64,000 nt of DNA from Pseudomonas sp. BSw22131 (GCF_026810445.1 NZ_CP113949.1:1240001-1304000); one strand, 5' to 3'. Shown: positions 27,220 to 39,189, numbered from the stretch's first letter. The notes: a model not told the origin generated them from the letters alone. Translations and numbers: made by a program.

Positions 27220-28221
27220 TCAGCGGCGCTTGAGCTGGTCGGTCAACTGCGTTGGCAGCCCCTTGATGATCAATGTGCCTTTCTCTTCGTCGTACTCAAT
27301 CTTGTCGCCCAGCAGATGCGCTTCAAAACTGATGGACAATCCCTCGGCGCGGCCTGTGAAACGTCGGAATTGATTGAGGGTGCGCTTATCCGCAGGGATT
27401 TCCGGGGATAGACCGTAATCCTTGTTACGGATGTGGTCGTAGAACGCGCGAGGCCTTTCTTCGTCGATCAAACCGGACAGTTCTTCCAGGCCCATGGGTT
27501 CGCCCATTTTGCTTTGGCTGCTGGCGTAATCGACCAAGGTCTTGGTTTTCTCGCGGGCAGAATCTTCCGGCAGGTCTTCGCTTTCGACGAAATCGCTGAA
27601 AGCCTTGAGCAGCGTGCGAGTCTCGCCGGGCCCATCGACGCCTTCCTGGCAACCGATGAAATCACGGAAGTACTCGGAGACCTTCTTGCCGTTCTTGCCC
27701 TTGATGAACGAGATGTATTGTTTGGAGGTTTTGTTGTTCTGCCACTCGGAAATGTTGATCCGCGCAGCCAGGTGCAGTTGACCGAGGTCCAGATGGCGCG
27801 ACGGGGTGACGTCCAGCGCTTCGTTGACCGCAACGCCTTCGCTGTGGTGCAGCAGGGCAATGGCCAGATACTCGGTCATGCCCTGTTGGTAGTGGGCGAA
27901 CAGAACATGGCCGCCGACGGACAGGTTCGATTCCTCCATGAGCTTTTGCAGGTGTTCGACGGCGGTACGGCTGAAGACGGTAAAATCTTTCCCGGCGTCG
28001 AGGTATTCCTTCAGCCAGCCGCTGAACGGATGCGCGCCGGATTCGGCATGGAAGAAGCCCCACGCTTTGCCTTGTTTGGCGTTATAGCTTTCATTGAGGT
28101 CCGCCAGCATGTTCTCGATGGCCTGAGACTCGGCGAGTTCGGAGTCGCGGGCATGAAGAACTGCGGGCGTACCGTCAGGTTTCTTGTCGATCAGGTGAAC
28201 GATGGCATGACGGATCGGCAT
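27220..28221 (-). CDS. ndpA: Nucleoid-associated protein NdpA (YejK family)
   Basis: 333 residues from [14 protein letters not shown]; the open frame upstream (to 28356) is not protein-like. The conserved blocks [28 protein letters not shown] and [19 protein letters not shown] are typical of YejK/NdpA (37-kDa nucleoid-associated protein), an abundant cytoplasmic protein recovered with the nucleoid. It has a helical C-terminal domain rich in charged residues. Its molecular role is unclear. It is divergent from hupN, another nucleoid protein gene, across a 353-bp spacer. Confidence 0.9.
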   Translation of the reverse strand: MPIRHAIVHLIDKKPDGTPAVLHARDSELAESQAIENMLADLNESYNAKQGKAWGFFHAESGAHPFSGWLKEYLDAGKDFTVFSRTAVEHLQKLMEESNLSVGGHVLFAHYQQGMTEYLAIALLHHSEGVAVNEALDVTPSRHLDLGQLHLAARINISEWQNNKTSKQYISFIKGKNGKKVSEYFRDFIGCQEGVDGPGETRTLLKAFSDFVESEDLPEDSAREKTKTLVDYASSQSKMGEPMGLEELSGLIDEERPRAFYDHIRNKDYGLSPEIPADKRTLNQFRRFTGRAEGLSISFEAHLLGDKIEYDEEKGTLIIKGLPTQLTDQLKRR

Positions 28222-28574
28222 GGATTTCTCGGCTACTGAAATGAAACTGAACGGGTGGGCCCACGTCTCAGTCGAAAGAGCGCAAGTGTACCGCACCTGT
28301 CCCCGGGAACGCCCGAACGCCGCCGCAAACCTTGGCGTAGGCGGGAGTTGAGGCATATTTGCGACTTCCAGCGTGAAAAGCTGACCAATTGGGCAGTCAG
28401 GTGCGGATATTTACGTGGCTCTGTGCTAGTTTTGCCCCGTCTTGCGCACTGAATCGCGCCAAGCACGCAGTTTGTGGGGCTTTTGGGCGAACCAAAGGTC
28501 AATTTCGGCATCTACATTTCGCGCCTGAACACACTCTGCAAACCATCTGAATTTGATAGGGAAGGAACACCACC
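28222..28574. other. Divergent intergenic region ndpA / hupN
   Basis: No gene is seen. It should hold the promoters for both nucleoid-associated genes. I could not identify a convincing -35/-10 pair by eye. The hupN ribosome site GAAGGAAC precedes its ATG at 28575. Confidence 0.45.
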
Positions 28575-28856
28575 ATGGCTCTGACTAAAGACCAATTGAT
28601 CGCCGATATCGCAGAAGCTATCGACGCGCCTAAAACTACCGCGCGTAATGCTCTTGAGCAATTGGGCCAAATCGTTGCTGACCAACTGGAAAACGGTAGC
28701 GAAATCACTCTGCCAGGTATCGGCAAACTGAAGATCACCGAGCGTCCAGCTCGCACTGGCCGCAACCCTTCGACTGGCGCTGCCATCGAAATCGCTGCCA
28801 AGAAAGTGGTCAAGTTCGTTCCAGCTAAAGTGCTGACTGACTCGGTCAACAAGTAA
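28575..28856 (+). CDS. hupN: HU-family DNA-binding protein (HupN-like)
   Basis: 93 residues, the standard HU/IHF length. The N-terminal helices (MALTKDQLIADIAEAIDAPKT) are followed by the DNA-embracing beta arm with the conserved GRNPSTGAAIEI tip, in which the Pro wedges between base pairs. It binds and bends DNA non-specifically as a dimer. Pseudomonas has several HU paralogues; position next to ndpA and the ALTKDQLIADIAEAI start suggest HupN. A strong SD (GGAAGGAAC) and its own terminator imply a monocistronic, highly expressed gene. Confidence 0.85.
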   Translation: MALTKDQLIADIAEAIDAPKTTARNALEQLGQIVADQLENGSEITLPGIGKLKITERPARTGRNPSTGAAIEIAAKKVVKFVPAKVLTDSVNK

Positions 28857-28873
28857 GCGAAAACGCTTGCAGC

Positions 28874-28913
28874 AAAAAGCCGTGCAACGGAGTGATCCGG
28901 GCACGGCTTTTTT
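28874..28913 (+). terminator. Terminator of hupN
   Basis: The 12-bp stem AAAAAGCCGTGC / GCACGGCTTTTT has a 15-nt loop and a T-rich tail. Confidence 0.92.
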
Positions 28914-28928
28914 GTGGGTGCGATTTGG

Positions 28929-29090
28929 CTTCTGCCCGTAGGGCGTAGGAGCGTAGCTTGCTCGCGATCTGCCGGGCACCGCCAGTAAATCTAGCCATTG
29001 AGGTGGATCAGGAATATCGCAGTGTCAGGTTTTGCTGTCGCTTCGCAACAGATCGCGAGCAAGCTGCGCTCCTACGCCTTCGGCAGAAGC
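28929..29090. repeat. REPIN of the TTGCTCGCGA type, extended arms
   Basis: The left arm (from 28929, CTTCTGCCCGTAGGGCGTAGG, then AGCTTGCTCGCGATCT) is mirrored by the right arm (AGATCGCGAGCAAGCT, then CTCCTACGCC and CGGCAGAAG, to 29090). About 80 bp lie between the inner ends. The core differs from the GCTTGCCCGCGA type at 9681 and 33253, so at least two REP subfamilies occur here. Confidence 0.8.
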
Positions 29091-29097
29091 GGTTTGT

Positions 29098-30108
29098 TTA
29101 CATCCACCGCTCTGCACGCCATGCGGCTTGTTGCGCGGCGTCATGGAAGGTCCACGCCACGAACCTGCTTTGTTTCTGGCCTTGCCCCATCTCGATGATA
29201 CGGCTTTCGAACACACCGGCTTTTTTCAGGGTGCTTTGAATCAGCGGCAGATTCGACGCTTTTGACACCAGCGTGCTGAACCACAACACCTGCTGCTGCA
29301 CCTGAGCGCTCTCGTTGATCAGTTGCGTGACAAAGCGCGACTCGCCGCCCTCACACCACAGTTCGGACGCCTGGCCGCCAAAGTTCAGCACAGGCAGCTT
29401 GCGCTTGGGGTCGGCTTTACCCAGTGCCCGCCATTTTCGCTGACTGCCGCGCAGCGCTTCGTCGGCGCTGGCATGAAAGGGCGGATTGCACAGGCTGAGA
29501 TCGAAACGTTCATCGGCGTTCAATACGTCCAGCAAAATCAGCTTTCGATTGCTTTGCTGGCGCAGGGTGATTGCCTTGCCCAGGTTGTTGGATTTGATGA
29601 TCGCTGTGGCGGCCGCGACAGCGATGCTGTCGATATCGGTACCCAGAAAGCGCCAGCCATATTCGCTGTGGCCAATCAGCGGGTACACGCAGTTAGCGCC
29701 CGTGCCAATGTCCAGTGCCGTCACTGCGGCGCCACGGGGAATTTCGCCCTCGTTGCCGCTGGCCAGCAGGTCAGCAAGAAAATGCAGGTAATCGGCACGT
29801 CCCGGAATGGGTGGGCACAGGTAATGAGCCGGAATGTCCCAATGCGCGATGCCGTAGAAGGACTTGAGCAGCGCACGGTTGAACACCCGTACCGCAGCCG
29901 GGTTGGCGAAGTCGATGCTTTCCTTGCCATAAGGATTGAGGATCACAAACTTGCCCAGTTCGGGGCTGGCCTTGATCAGCTTGGGGAAGTCGTAATGGCC
30001 TTGATGGCGATTGCGCGGGTGCAGACTGGCTTTCTCACGCGGCTCGGCGGGTTTAGCCGATTGAGGGCGCGTGGGCTTTTTGCGGGGCGGTTTTGGGGTA
30101 TGGGTCAT
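29098..30108 (-). CDS. rlmF: 23S rRNA (adenine-1618-N6)-methyltransferase RlmF
   Basis: 336 residues from the ATG giving [11 protein letters not shown], a basic, disordered N-terminus. Conserved blocks are [15 protein letters not shown], a SAM site in [16 protein letters not shown], and the N6-adenine methyltransferase motif NPPF in LCNPPFHAS. It methylates A1618 of 23S rRNA during 50S assembly. The stop abuts a REPIN and its upstream region carries another one, so it is insulated from hupN and valS. The frame is open upstream through the REPIN, but that part is not protein-like. Confidence 0.9.
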   Translation of the reverse strand: MTHTPKPPRKKPTRPQSAKPAEPREKASLHPRNRHQGHYDFPKLIKASPELGKFVILNPYGKESIDFANPAAVRVFNRALLKSFYGIAHWDIPAHYLCPPIPGRADYLHFLADLLASGNEGEIPRGAAVTALDIGTGANCVYPLIGHSEYGWRFLGTDIDSIAVAAATAIIKSNNLGKAITLRQQSNRKLILLDVLNADERFDLSLCNPPFHASADEALRGSQRKWRALGKADPKRKLPVLNFGGQASELWCEGGESRFVTQLINESAQVQQQVLWFSTLVSKASNLPLIQSTLKKAGVFESRIIEMGQGQKQSRFVAWTFHDAAQQAAWRAERWM

Positions 30109-30176
30109 CAGAATGAATTCATGAGCAGGCGCAATGCCCGGAGTGGGTACAGATAGCGTGGCCTGCGCAAAAAAAA

Positions 30177-30265
30177 TGTGGGAGGGAGCTTGCTCGCGAT
30201 TGGCCGGTTCAGACGATAGACCTTTATCGTCTGAAGAGGTTATCGCGAGCAAGCTCCCTCCCACA
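30177..30265. repeat. REPIN with a perfect inner palindrome
   Basis: The outer arms TGTGGGAGGGAGCTTGCTCG / complement (to 30265) enclose a second perfect 11-bp inverted repeat, TTCAGACGATA (30208-30218) with TATCGTCTGAA (30225-30235). It lies between rlmF and valS, both on the minus strand. Confidence 0.85.
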
Positions 30266-30283
30266 GGGCTTTGCAGGCTTGTC

Positions 30284-33130
30284 TTACAAACTGGCAATCC
30301 GCGCGTGTTGCTCGGCCAGTTTGCCCAATGCCTGTTCGGCCTCGGTCAATTTGGCGCGCTCTTTGGCGATCACTTCAGGCGGCGCCTTGTCGACGAACGC
30401 TGCGTTGGACAGCTTGCCGCCCACACGCTGCACTTCGCCTTGCAGGCGCAGGATTTCCTTGTCCAGGCGCGCCAGCTCGGCATCTTTGTCGATCAGGCCA
30501 GCCATCGGCACCAGCACTTCCATCTCGCCCACCAACGCAGTGGCGGACAGTGGGGCTTCTGCGCCATCCGCCAGAATCGTGATCGACTCGAGCTTGGCCA
30601 GCTTCTTCAGCAGCGCATCGTTTTCGGTCAGGCGACGCTGGTCTTCGGCGCTGACGTTTTTGAGGAACAGGGTCAGCGGTTTGCCCGGGCCGATGTTCAT
30701 CTCGCCCCGAATGTTACGCACGCCCAGCATCAGGCCCTTGAGCCATTCGATGTCTTCTTCGGCGCCCTGATCGATGCGCGATTCGTTCGCCACCGGCCAG
30801 GTTTGCAACATGATGGTCTTACCGGTCACGCCCGCCAGTGGCGCGAGGCGCTGCCAGATTTCTTCGGTGATGAACGGCATGAACGGGTGGGCCAGACGCA
30901 GCGCCACTTCCAGCACTCGAACCAGCGTGCGACGGGTGCCGCGCTGACGTTCGACCGGCGCGTTTTCGTCCCACAGCACAGGCTTCGAAAGCTCCAGATA
31001 CCAGTCGCAATACTGGTTCCAGATGAACTCGTACAGCGCTTGTGCCGCGAGGTCGAAACGGAATTGATCCAGTTGACGAGTCACTTCGGCTTCTGTGCGT
31101 TGCAGCTGGGAAATGATCCAGCGATCAGGCAGCGTCAGTTCAACGGCTTCGCCGTTCTGGCCGCAGTCCTCGCCCTTGTCCAGCACGTAGCGCGCGGCGT
31201 TCCAGATCTTGTTGCAGAAGTTGCGATAGCCCTCGATGCGACCCATGTCGAACTTGATGTCGCGGCCGGTGGACGCCAGCGAGCAAAAGGTGAAACGCAG
31301 CGCATCGGTGCCGTAGCTGGCGATACCGTCGGCGAATTCGTCGCGGGTCTGCTTTTCGATCTTCTTCGCAAGCTTGGGCTGCATCATGCCCGAGGTGCGC
31401 TTTTGCACCAGGTCTTCTAGCTCGATGCCGTCGATGATATCCAGCGGGTCCAGGACGTTGCCCTTGGATTTGGACATCTTCTGGCCCTGGCCATCGCGGA
31501 CCAGGCCGTGCACGTACACCGTCTTGAACGGCACCTGCGGCGTGCCGTCTTCATTCTTCACCAGGTGCATGGTCAGCATGATCATCCGGGCGACCCAGAA
31601 GAAAATGATGTCGAAGCCTGTGACCAGTACGTCAGTGGAGTGGAAGGTTTCCAGGGCTTTGGTTTTTTCTGGCCAGCCAAGCGTGGAGAACGTCCACAGG
31701 CCCGCGCTGAACCAGGTGTCGAGCACGTCGTTGTCCTGTTGCAGCGCAACGTCGGGACCGAGGTTGTGTTTAGCGCGGACTTCCGCTTCGTCGCGACCGA
31801 CATACACTTTGCCGGACTCGTCGTACCAGGCCGGAATGCGGTGGCCCCACCAGAGCTGACGGCTGATGCACCAGTCCTGGATATCGCGCATCCACGAGAA
31901 GTACATGTTTTCGTACTGCTTGGGCACGAAGGCGATGCGGCCGTCTTCAACGGCGGCAATGGCTGGCTCGGCCAATGGCTTGGTCGACACGTACCATTGG
32001 TCGGTCAGCCATGGCTCGATGATCGTGCCGGAGCGGTCGCCTTTCGGGACTTTCAGGGCATGATCGTCAACACTGACCAGCAGGCCCAGCTCATCGAACG
32101 CAGCGACGATCTGCTTGCGTGCTTCAAAGCGATCAAGGCCTGCGTACTGAGCGGGCAGGGTGCCATCGACGCTGTCGTTGAGCGTGCCATCCAGATTGAA
32201 AACCTGAGCGGCGGCCAGCACATGGGCGTTTTTGTCGAAGATGTTGAGCAGCGGCAGATTGTGGCGCTTGCCGACTTCGTAGTCGTTGAAATCATGGGCC
32301 GGGGTGATTTTCACGCAGCCGGTGCCGAATTCAGGATCGCAGTAATCGTCGGCGATGATCGGGATACGACGGCCAACCAGCGGCAGCTCGACGAAGGAGC
32401 CGATCAGCGCTTGGTAGCGCTCGTCGGTTGGGTTCACGGCGACGGCGGCATCGCCGAGCATGGTTTCAGGGCGAGTGGTGGCAACGATCAGGTAATCCAG
32501 GCCGTCGGCGGTTTTGGCGCCGTCAGCCAGTGGATAACGCAGGTTCCACAGGTGGCCTTTTTCGTCGTGGTTTTCGACTTCGAGGTCGGAAATCGCGGTG
32601 TGCAGTTTGGTGTCCCAGTTCACCAGGCGCTTGCCGCGGTAAATAAGGCCGTCTTCATGCAGGCGCACGAAGGCTTCTTTTACGGCTTCGGACAGACCGT
32701 CGTCCATGGTGAAGCGCTCGCGGCTCCAGTCCACCGACGAACCCAGGCGACGGATCTGGCGGCTGATGTTGCCGCCCGACTGATCCTTCCACTCCCAGAT
32801 TTTTTCGAGGAATTTGTCGCGCCCCAGGTCGTGACGGCTAAGGCCTTGTGCCTCGATCTGACGCTCTACCAGCATCTGCGTGGCGATACCTGCGTGGTCG
32901 GTGCCCGGCTGCCACAAGGTGTTTCGACCCTGCATGCGGCGGAAACGGATCAAGGCATCCATGATCGCATTGTTGAAACCGTGGCCCATGTGCAGGCTGC
33001 CGGTGACGTTCGGCGGCGGAATCATGATGGTGTACGAGTCGCCCGCGCCTTGCGGAGCGAAGTAGTTTTCGGACTCCCAGGTCTGGTACCAGGAAGTTTC
33101 GATGGCGTGCGGCTGGTAGGTCTTGTCCAT
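30284..33130 (-). CDS. valS: Valyl-tRNA synthetase
   Basis: 948 residues, normal for class I ValRS. The HIGH-type motif is HMGH (residues 47-50, in [15 protein letters not shown]). The CP1 editing domain shows [12 protein letters not shown], and KMSKS is at 551-555. The anticodon-binding domain and C-terminal coiled coil ([35 protein letters not shown]) are complete. It charges tRNA-Val and hydrolyses Thr-tRNA-Val. The start [10 protein letters not shown] is preferred over eight extra upstream codons. A REPIN lies at each end. Confidence 0.96.
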   Translation of the reverse strand: MDKTYQPHAIETSWYQTWESENYFAPQGAGDSYTIMIPPPNVTGSLHMGHGFNNAIMDALIRFRRMQGRNTLWQPGTDHAGIATQMLVERQIEAQGLSRHDLGRDKFLEKIWEWKDQSGGNISRQIRRLGSSVDWSRERFTMDDGLSEAVKEAFVRLHEDGLIYRGKRLVNWDTKLHTAISDLEVENHDEKGHLWNLRYPLADGAKTADGLDYLIVATTRPETMLGDAAVAVNPTDERYQALIGSFVELPLVGRRIPIIADDYCDPEFGTGCVKITPAHDFNDYEVGKRHNLPLLNIFDKNAHVLAAAQVFNLDGTLNDSVDGTLPAQYAGLDRFEARKQIVAAFDELGLLVSVDDHALKVPKGDRSGTIIEPWLTDQWYVSTKPLAEPAIAAVEDGRIAFVPKQYENMYFSWMRDIQDWCISRQLWWGHRIPAWYDESGKVYVGRDEAEVRAKHNLGPDVALQQDNDVLDTWFSAGLWTFSTLGWPEKTKALETFHSTDVLVTGFDIIFFWVARMIMLTMHLVKNEDGTPQVPFKTVYVHGLVRDGQGQKMSKSKGNVLDPLDIIDGIELEDLVQKRTSGMMQPKLAKKIEKQTRDEFADGIASYGTDALRFTFCSLASTGRDIKFDMGRIEGYRNFCNKIWNAARYVLDKGEDCGQNGEAVELTLPDRWIISQLQRTEAEVTRQLDQFRFDLAAQALYEFIWNQYCDWYLELSKPVLWDENAPVERQRGTRRTLVRVLEVALRLAHPFMPFITEEIWQRLAPLAGVTGKTIMLQTWPVANESRIDQGAEEDIEWLKGLMLGVRNIRGEMNIGPGKPLTLFLKNVSAEDQRRLTENDALLKKLAKLESITILADGAEAPLSATALVGEMEVLVPMAGLIDKDAELARLDKEILRLQGEVQRVGGKLSNAAFVDKAPPEVIAKERAKLTEAEQALGKLAEQHARIASL

Positions 33131-33252
33131 GCGGGGCGGGAACCTAATTGGCATTAATTCGGGAAAGCCGGCAAGTATAGCGGGGATGAACGGCTGGGCG
33201 TAGAGCGAGGCGATGGCGGGCGTATAAAAAACGGTGTGATGTGGCTGAAGCC

Positions 33253-33343
33253 CTGTAGGAGCGCGCTTGCCCGCGATTGCGATATGCCAGGCGCCTTATT
33301 TGTGGCTGACACACCGCCTTCGCGGGCAAGCGCGCTCCTACAG
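33253..33343. repeat. REPIN (perfect inverted REP pair)
   Basis: CTGTAGGAGCGCGCTTGCCC with CGCGA (33253-33276) is mirrored perfectly by 33320-33343; about 43 bp lie between. Same subfamily as 9681-9772. It lies between valS and the gene downstream of holC. Confidence 0.9.
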
Positions 33344-33354
33344 AAGCAGTCAGA

Positions 33355-33774
33355 TCAGTTTTGATACTGGCTTAACAGCCGCTCCATCCGTGCATCCAGA
33401 CGCCGCTTGATTTCGTTCTCTATGTGCGGCGCGAAATCGTCGATGACGTCTTGCATGATCAACCGCGCGGCGGCGCGCAATTCGTTGTCCAGGTGCAGGA
33501 GGGCGTCAGGGTTGAGGGTTGCGGTTGTCTCTGCGTGGGACTGCGCCGGTTCCGCAATCAAGGTCGGGATGTCGGCTTCATTCACGTCGTGTTCTTCGAC
33601 GGATATGACTTTGCCGCTCACCACGTCGAACAGCAGCGGGATCTGGCCATCATGGGTGACCGTATCGGTCAGCAACGGCGGCTGTGCGTTATCTTCGCCC
33701 AGCAACTGGCGGATCGACTCAAGGTCGTCCAGCAAGTGCGCGGAATCTTTAAAGTGTTTTGGATTGTCCATCAT
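33355..33774 (-). CDS. Conserved hypothetical protein downstream of holC
   Basis: 139 residues from MMDNPKHFKDSAHLLDDLES; a second ATG one codon later is equally likely. It is acidic, with a variable middle and a helical C-terminus (LHLDNELRAAARLIMQDVIDDFAPHIENEIKRRL) that looks like an amphipathic or coiled segment. It begins 4 bp after holC and is surely cotranslated with it. In related genomes an equivalent sits between holC and valS and is sometimes labelled by association with the chi subunit, but I recognise no domain. Function unknown. Confidence 0.8.
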   Translation of the reverse strand: MMDNPKHFKDSAHLLDDLESIRQLLGEDNAQPPLLTDTVTHDGQIPLLFDVVSGKVISVEEHDVNEADIPTLIAEPAQSHAETTATLNPDALLHLDNELRAAARLIMQDVIDDFAPHIENEIKRRLDARMERLLSQYQN

Positions 33775-33778
33775 GTGC

Positions 33779-34207
33779 TCAAAGACGTTGCAGTCGGTGA
33801 TCTTGAAGAGGATAGCCCTGTTCACGGTAGAAGCGAAAGCTCGTCCGTGCGGCCAGTTTGATGGCGGGGTTTTCCACCACTATTTCCGCCACGCGGGCGA
33901 AACGCTTGAAGAACTCTGGGATGCGAAGGTCCAGATTGACCAGCAAATCCTGATGCTGGCCGGGATCGTCACCCAGTCCAAGCGCAACCGGGGCGTCTTG
34001 ATCATCCTCGGCATCGCCATGGGGGACGAACGTTTCGCCTTTGAATCGCCACAGGCGCGCGTCGAGGTCTTCACGTTGTTGTGCGTCGCTGCAGTGCAGA
34101 TAAACCCGATGACCAAGCCGCCAGGCCTTGTCAGTCAGCTTGCAGGCAAAATCCAGACGCGCTGCGGGATCGTCACTGGGAAGGATGTAAAAGTCGACTT
34201 GGGTCAT
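33779..34207 (-). CDS. holC: DNA polymerase III subunit chi
   Basis: 142 residues from the ATG giving MTQVDFYILPS, the normal HolC length. Conserved features are KAWRLGHRVYLHC, REDLDARLWRFKGETFVPH and the C-terminal FKRFARVAEIV. Chi bridges the clamp loader (through psi) and single-stranded-DNA-binding protein during replication. It is followed 4 bp later by the hypothetical gene and preceded 56 bp upstream by pepA, a pepA-holC-valS order common in gamma-proteobacteria. Confidence 0.93.
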   Translation of the reverse strand: MTQVDFYILPSDDPAARLDFACKLTDKAWRLGHRVYLHCSDAQQREDLDARLWRFKGETFVPHGDAEDDQDAPVALGLGDDPGQHQDLLVNLDLRIPEFFKRFARVAEIVVENPAIKLAARTSFRFYREQGYPLQDHRLQRL

Positions 34208-34263
34208 GAAAGCTCCAGTGCGTGAAGCGTACCTGCATTGGCGCAGGTACGCTTCTCGGTGCT

Positions 34264-36060
<1,797 letters not shown>

Positions 36061-37185
36061 TTGATTGTCTTCCGTTACCTGTCCCGAGAAGTGCTGGTTA
36101 CCTTGAGCGCTGTGAGCGCTGTACTGCTTGTGATCATCATGAGCGGACGCTTTATCAAGTATCTGGCTCAAGCTGCATCCGGGGCGCTTGACCCCGGTGT
36201 GCTGTTTTTGATCATGGGGTTCCGTCTGCCGGGCTTCATGCAGCTAATCCTCCCGCTCGGGCTGTTTCTCGGGATTCTGCTAGCGTATGGCCGCTTGTAC
36301 CTTGAAAGCGAGATGACCGTGCTGGCCGCGACCGGCATGAGCCAGCAACGCCTGCTATTGATCACCCTTGCGCCGGCTGCGCTGGTGTCATTGCTGGTTG
36401 CCTGGTTGAGCTTCAGCCTCGCGCCGCAGGGTGCCACGCAGTTTTCCCTGCTGATCAACAAGCAAGATGCCATGACCGAGTTCGACACGCTGGTCCCAGG
36501 TCGTTTTCAGGCGTTGCGCGATGGCACGCGAGTGACGTACACCGAGCAGTTGTCTGAGGACCGCGTGAATCTGGGCGGCGTGTTCATTTCCGAGAAGCGC
36601 ATGTCGTCGGACAATGCCAAGGATCGCGGGATCACCGTGCTGGTCGCCGAAAAGGGCCACCAGGAAATCAAGGACGACGGCAGCCGCTATCTGATCCTTG
36701 AGAACGGCTACCGTTATGACGGTAATCCGGGCGAAGCCAACTATCGCGCGATCAAGTACGACACTTATGGTGCGTTGCTGCCCAAGCCGGACATCAGCGA
36801 TGAAGTGACCGACCGTGATGCAATCCCTACCCGTGAACTGCTCCTGGGCGAGGATTCGCCGCGTAACAAGGCTGAGTTGCAATGGCGCATTTCACTGCCG
36901 ATCCTGGTATTCATCGTGACCTTGATGGCGGTCCCACTCGCGCGCGTTAACCCGCGACAGGGGCGTTTCCTCAAGTTGCTTCCGGCCATACTGCTTTATA
37001 TGGCTTACCTCACCATTCTGATCGCTGCCCGCGGTGCCCTTGAGCGCGGCAAGATTCCGGCAGCGCTGGGCCTTTGGTGGGTGCACGGCATCTTCCTCGC
37101 GATTGGCCTCGGGCTTTTGTATTGGGAACCTCTGCGTCTGAAGATGGCGAGTCGCCGGGATGCGTCGGGGGTGACTCATGGTTAA
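36061..37185 (+). CDS. lptF: LPS export permease LptF
   Basis: 374 residues from a TTG codon (MIVFRYLSREVLVTLS), chosen because GGAG lies 8 nt upstream and because the sequence then begins as LptF does in other pseudomonads; a GTG three codons earlier would bury the SD. There are six hydrophobic segments, with three at each end of a periplasmic beta-jellyroll (about 140-260). With LptG and LptB it extracts lipopolysaccharide from the inner membrane. It overlaps lptG by 8 bp, indicating translational coupling. Confidence 0.92.
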   Translation: MIVFRYLSREVLVTLSAVSAVLLVIIMSGRFIKYLAQAASGALDPGVLFLIMGFRLPGFMQLILPLGLFLGILLAYGRLYLESEMTVLAATGMSQQRLLLITLAPAALVSLLVAWLSFSLAPQGATQFSLLINKQDAMTEFDTLVPGRFQALRDGTRVTYTEQLSEDRVNLGGVFISEKRMSSDNAKDRGITVLVAEKGHQEIKDDGSRYLILENGYRYDGNPGEANYRAIKYDTYGALLPKPDISDEVTDRDAIPTRELLLGEDSPRNKAELQWRISLPILVFIVTLMAVPLARVNPRQGRFLKLLPAILLYMAYLTILIAARGALERGKIPAALGLWWVHGIFLAIGLGLLYWEPLRLKMASRRDASGVTHG

Positions 37186-38239
37186 GCTCGATCGGTACAT
37201 CGGCAAGAGCGTGTTTGTCGCGATTCTTGCCGTGCTGGGCATCATCCTTGGGCTGGCTTCGCTGTTTGCGTTCATTGATGAAATCGCCGATATCAGCGAC
37301 ACCTACACCTTTTGGGATGCCGGCAGCTTTGTGCTGATGACCGCACCGCGACGCCTCTACGACATGCTTCCAATGGCCGCACTGATCGGTTGCCTGATTG
37401 GCCTGGGTGGTCTGGCCAGCAGCAGCGAATTGACGATCATGCGTGCAGCCGGTGTGTCCATTGGCCGTATCGTCTGGGCCGTCATGAAGCCGATGCTGGT
37501 GCTGATGGTCGCTGGCTTGTTGGTTGGCGAGTATGTCGCGCCCGTTACCGAAAGCCAGGCTCAGGCGGCTCGTTCGCTGGCACAAGGCAGCGGCGATGCG
37601 CAAAGTGCGCGTCATGGCCTGTGGCATCGTCAGGGTGAAGAGTTCATCCACATCAACACCGTTCAACCTGATGGCTTGTTGTATGGCGTGACCCGCTATC
37701 GGTTTGACGATCAGCGCCACATGCAGACCGCCAGCTTCGCCAAACAGGCGAACTTCATGACCGATCACTGGCTGCTCAAAGAGGTCACCACCACTGTATT
37801 CCATGGCGACCGGACCGAGGTCGTTAGCACGCCGGAAGAGCGCTGGGACGTGGCCCTCAGCCCGCAACTGCTGAGCACCGTGGTGTTGCCGCCTGAGTCT
37901 CTGTCGATGACCGGTCTTTGGGGCTACGCGCACTATCTGGCCGATCAGGGCTTGAGCAATGGTCGCTACTGGCTGGCGTTCTGGACCAAGATTCTGCAGC
38001 CGCTGGTGACCGTCGCGCTGGTACTGATGGCCATCTCATTCATCTTCGGGCCATTGCGTTCGGTGACGCTGGGCCAGCGGGTGTTCACGGGGGTGCTGGT
38101 GGGCTTTACCTTCCGCATCGCCCAGGATCTGCTCGGTCCGTCGAGCCTGGTGTTTGGGTTCTCGCCGCTGTTCGCAGTGCTGGTACCTGCGAGTATCTGT
38201 ACGCTGGCAGGTATCTGGCTCCTGCGCCGGGCGGGATGA
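37178..38239 (+). CDS. lptG: LPS export permease LptG
   Basis: 353 residues starting MVKLDRYIGKSVF, with ATG inside the end of lptF. The topology is the same as LptF: N-terminal helices (VAILAVLGIILGLASLFAF), a central periplasmic domain (about 130-265) and C-terminal helices (LVTVALVLMAISFIFGPLR). It is the partner of LptF in the LptB2FG ABC extractor. A strong terminator follows 15 bp after the stop. Confidence 0.93.
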   Translation: MVKLDRYIGKSVFVAILAVLGIILGLASLFAFIDEIADISDTYTFWDAGSFVLMTAPRRLYDMLPMAALIGCLIGLGGLASSSELTIMRAAGVSIGRIVWAVMKPMLVLMVAGLLVGEYVAPVTESQAQAARSLAQGSGDAQSARHGLWHRQGEEFIHINTVQPDGLLYGVTRYRFDDQRHMQTASFAKQANFMTDHWLLKEVTTTVFHGDRTEVVSTPEERWDVALSPQLLSTVVLPPESLSMTGLWGYAHYLADQGLSNGRYWLAFWTKILQPLVTVALVLMAISFIFGPLRSVTLGQRVFTGVLVGFTFRIAQDLLGPSSLVFGFSPLFAVLVPASICTLAGIWLLRRAG

Positions 38240-38254
38240 CGTTCAACCGTCATG

Positions 38255-38284
38255 AAAAAGCCGACCTCAGGGTCGGCTTTTTTG
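38255..38284 (+). terminator. Terminator of lptFG
   Basis: The stem AAAAAGCCGACC / GGTCGGCTTTTT with a TCAG loop is followed by further T residues. Confidence 0.93.
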
Positions 38285-38302
38285 TGCGTGACACCTCGTC
38301 AT

Positions 38303-38382
38303 CTGTAGGAGCGGATTTATTCGCGAGGGGCCAGTGCAGAATGAAGTATTCAGTCGCCTCGCCAACAAGTTGACTCCTACAG
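38303..38382. repeat. Degenerate REPIN-like pair
   Basis: The left arm CTGTAGGAGCGGATTTATTC and the right arm CAACAAGTTGACTCCTACAG share the outer CTGTAGGAG/CTCCTACAG termini; the inner core is diverged. It sits between the convergent ends of lptG and the RDD gene. Confidence 0.6.
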
Positions 38383-38393
38383 AGTCGCGATTG

Positions 38394-38882
38394 TCATTTC
38401 TTCTTCCGCGGGATCCGCACCAGTTGGGTGTCCGAATAGATATCGTGCCAGCTGCGCTTTTGCTTATCGATCAGTGTCCAGAAGAAACCCATTGCAACGC
38501 ACAGCCACGATGCTATTGCCACCACGAAGCGCAGCAGCGCTTGCCATAGACTGATTCCCGAGCCATCACGGTTCTGCACGCGGATAGCCCATACCTGCAT
38601 GCCCAGCGTCTGCCCGGCGCGGGTCCAGAATGTGGCGAAAAAGCCGAACAGCACAAACATCAGGATCGTCGACAAAAGCGGATCGCCATCCAGCGTGCCA
38701 GCGTCGGACATTGCCCGCAGTTTTGTTTCGCCGACAAACGCCATCCAGACCAGCTTATAGAGGAAGGTCGTGACCATCAGCAGCGCTACGCACAGCAGGC
38801 AGTCATAGAATATTGCAGCCATGCGACGGCCCAATCCAGCAGCCGGAAAGTCGCCTTGAGGACGAAGCAGGTATTTAGGCAT
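38394..38882 (-). CDS. RDD family membrane protein
   Basis: 162 residues from MPKYLLRPQGDFP. The RDD signature appears as AAGLGRRMAAIFYDCLL (here R-R...D), followed by three hydrophobic segments and the conserved QTLGMQVWAIRVQ. The C-terminus is very basic (RIPRKKK). RDD proteins are small inner-membrane proteins; some have been linked to ion or solute transport, but no role is assigned here. It is separated from the upstream cold-shock gene by a terminator. Confidence 0.83.
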   Translation of the reverse strand: MPKYLLRPQGDFPAAGLGRRMAAIFYDCLLCVALLMVTTFLYKLVWMAFVGETKLRAMSDAGTLDGDPLLSTILMFVLFGFFATFWTRAGQTLGMQVWAIRVQNRDGSGISLWQALLRFVVAIASWLCVAMGFFWTLIDKQKRSWHDIYSDTQLVRIPRKKK

Positions 38883-38930
38883 GGGGGCGCTCGTGAGCTG
38901 GGAGCCCGCATGGTACAAAATTGCGGGTAC

Positions 38931-38964
38931 AAAAAAGCCCCTGTTCATGAGAACAAGGGCTTTT
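38931..38964 (-). terminator. Terminator of the cold-shock gene
   Basis: AAAAGCCCCTGTTC and GAACAAGGGCTTTT pair with one mismatch around ATGA. The run of A at its left end is the U-tract on the minus strand. It lies 13 bp after the csp stop. Confidence 0.88.
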
Positions 38965-38976
38965 CGTTGCAGCTAT

Positions 38977-39189
38977 TTAGGCTTCAGCTTGTACTTCATC
39001 AGCCTGCATGCCTTTTTGGCCCTGCACAGCGACGAAGGTCACTTTCTGGCCTTCTTTCAGGCTCTTGAAACCGTTGCCCTGAATAGCGCGGAAGTGAACG
39101 AACAGATCCGGACCGCTCTCTGGCGTGATAAAACCGAAACCCTTCTCGTCGTTAAACCACTTAACGGTACCGCTCTGACGTGTAGACAT
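38977..39189 (-). CDS. Cold-shock domain protein (CspA family)
   Basis: 70 residues, a single OB-fold cold-shock domain. RNP1 is KGFGFI and RNP2 is LFVHF, with the start [20 protein letters not shown]. It binds single-stranded RNA/DNA and acts as an RNA chaperone. The SD AAGGA is 9 nt from the ATG. The upstream spacer of about 390 bp suggests the long 5' leader usual for csp genes. Which paralogue (cspA, capB or cspD-like) cannot be settled here; it lacks a D-type extension. Confidence 0.93.
   Translation of the reverse strand: MSTRQSGTVKWFNDEKGFGFITPESGPDLFVHFRAIQGNGFKSLKEGQKVTFVAVQGQKGMQADEVQAEA

Noticed and set aside
30134..31420. 428-codon open frame antisense to the 3' half of valS
   Set aside because: Same reason; it also runs through a REPIN at its start.
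31508..33157. 549-codon open frame antisense to valS
   Set aside because: It mirrors the valS coding frame and shows no domain or SD; valS is unambiguous.
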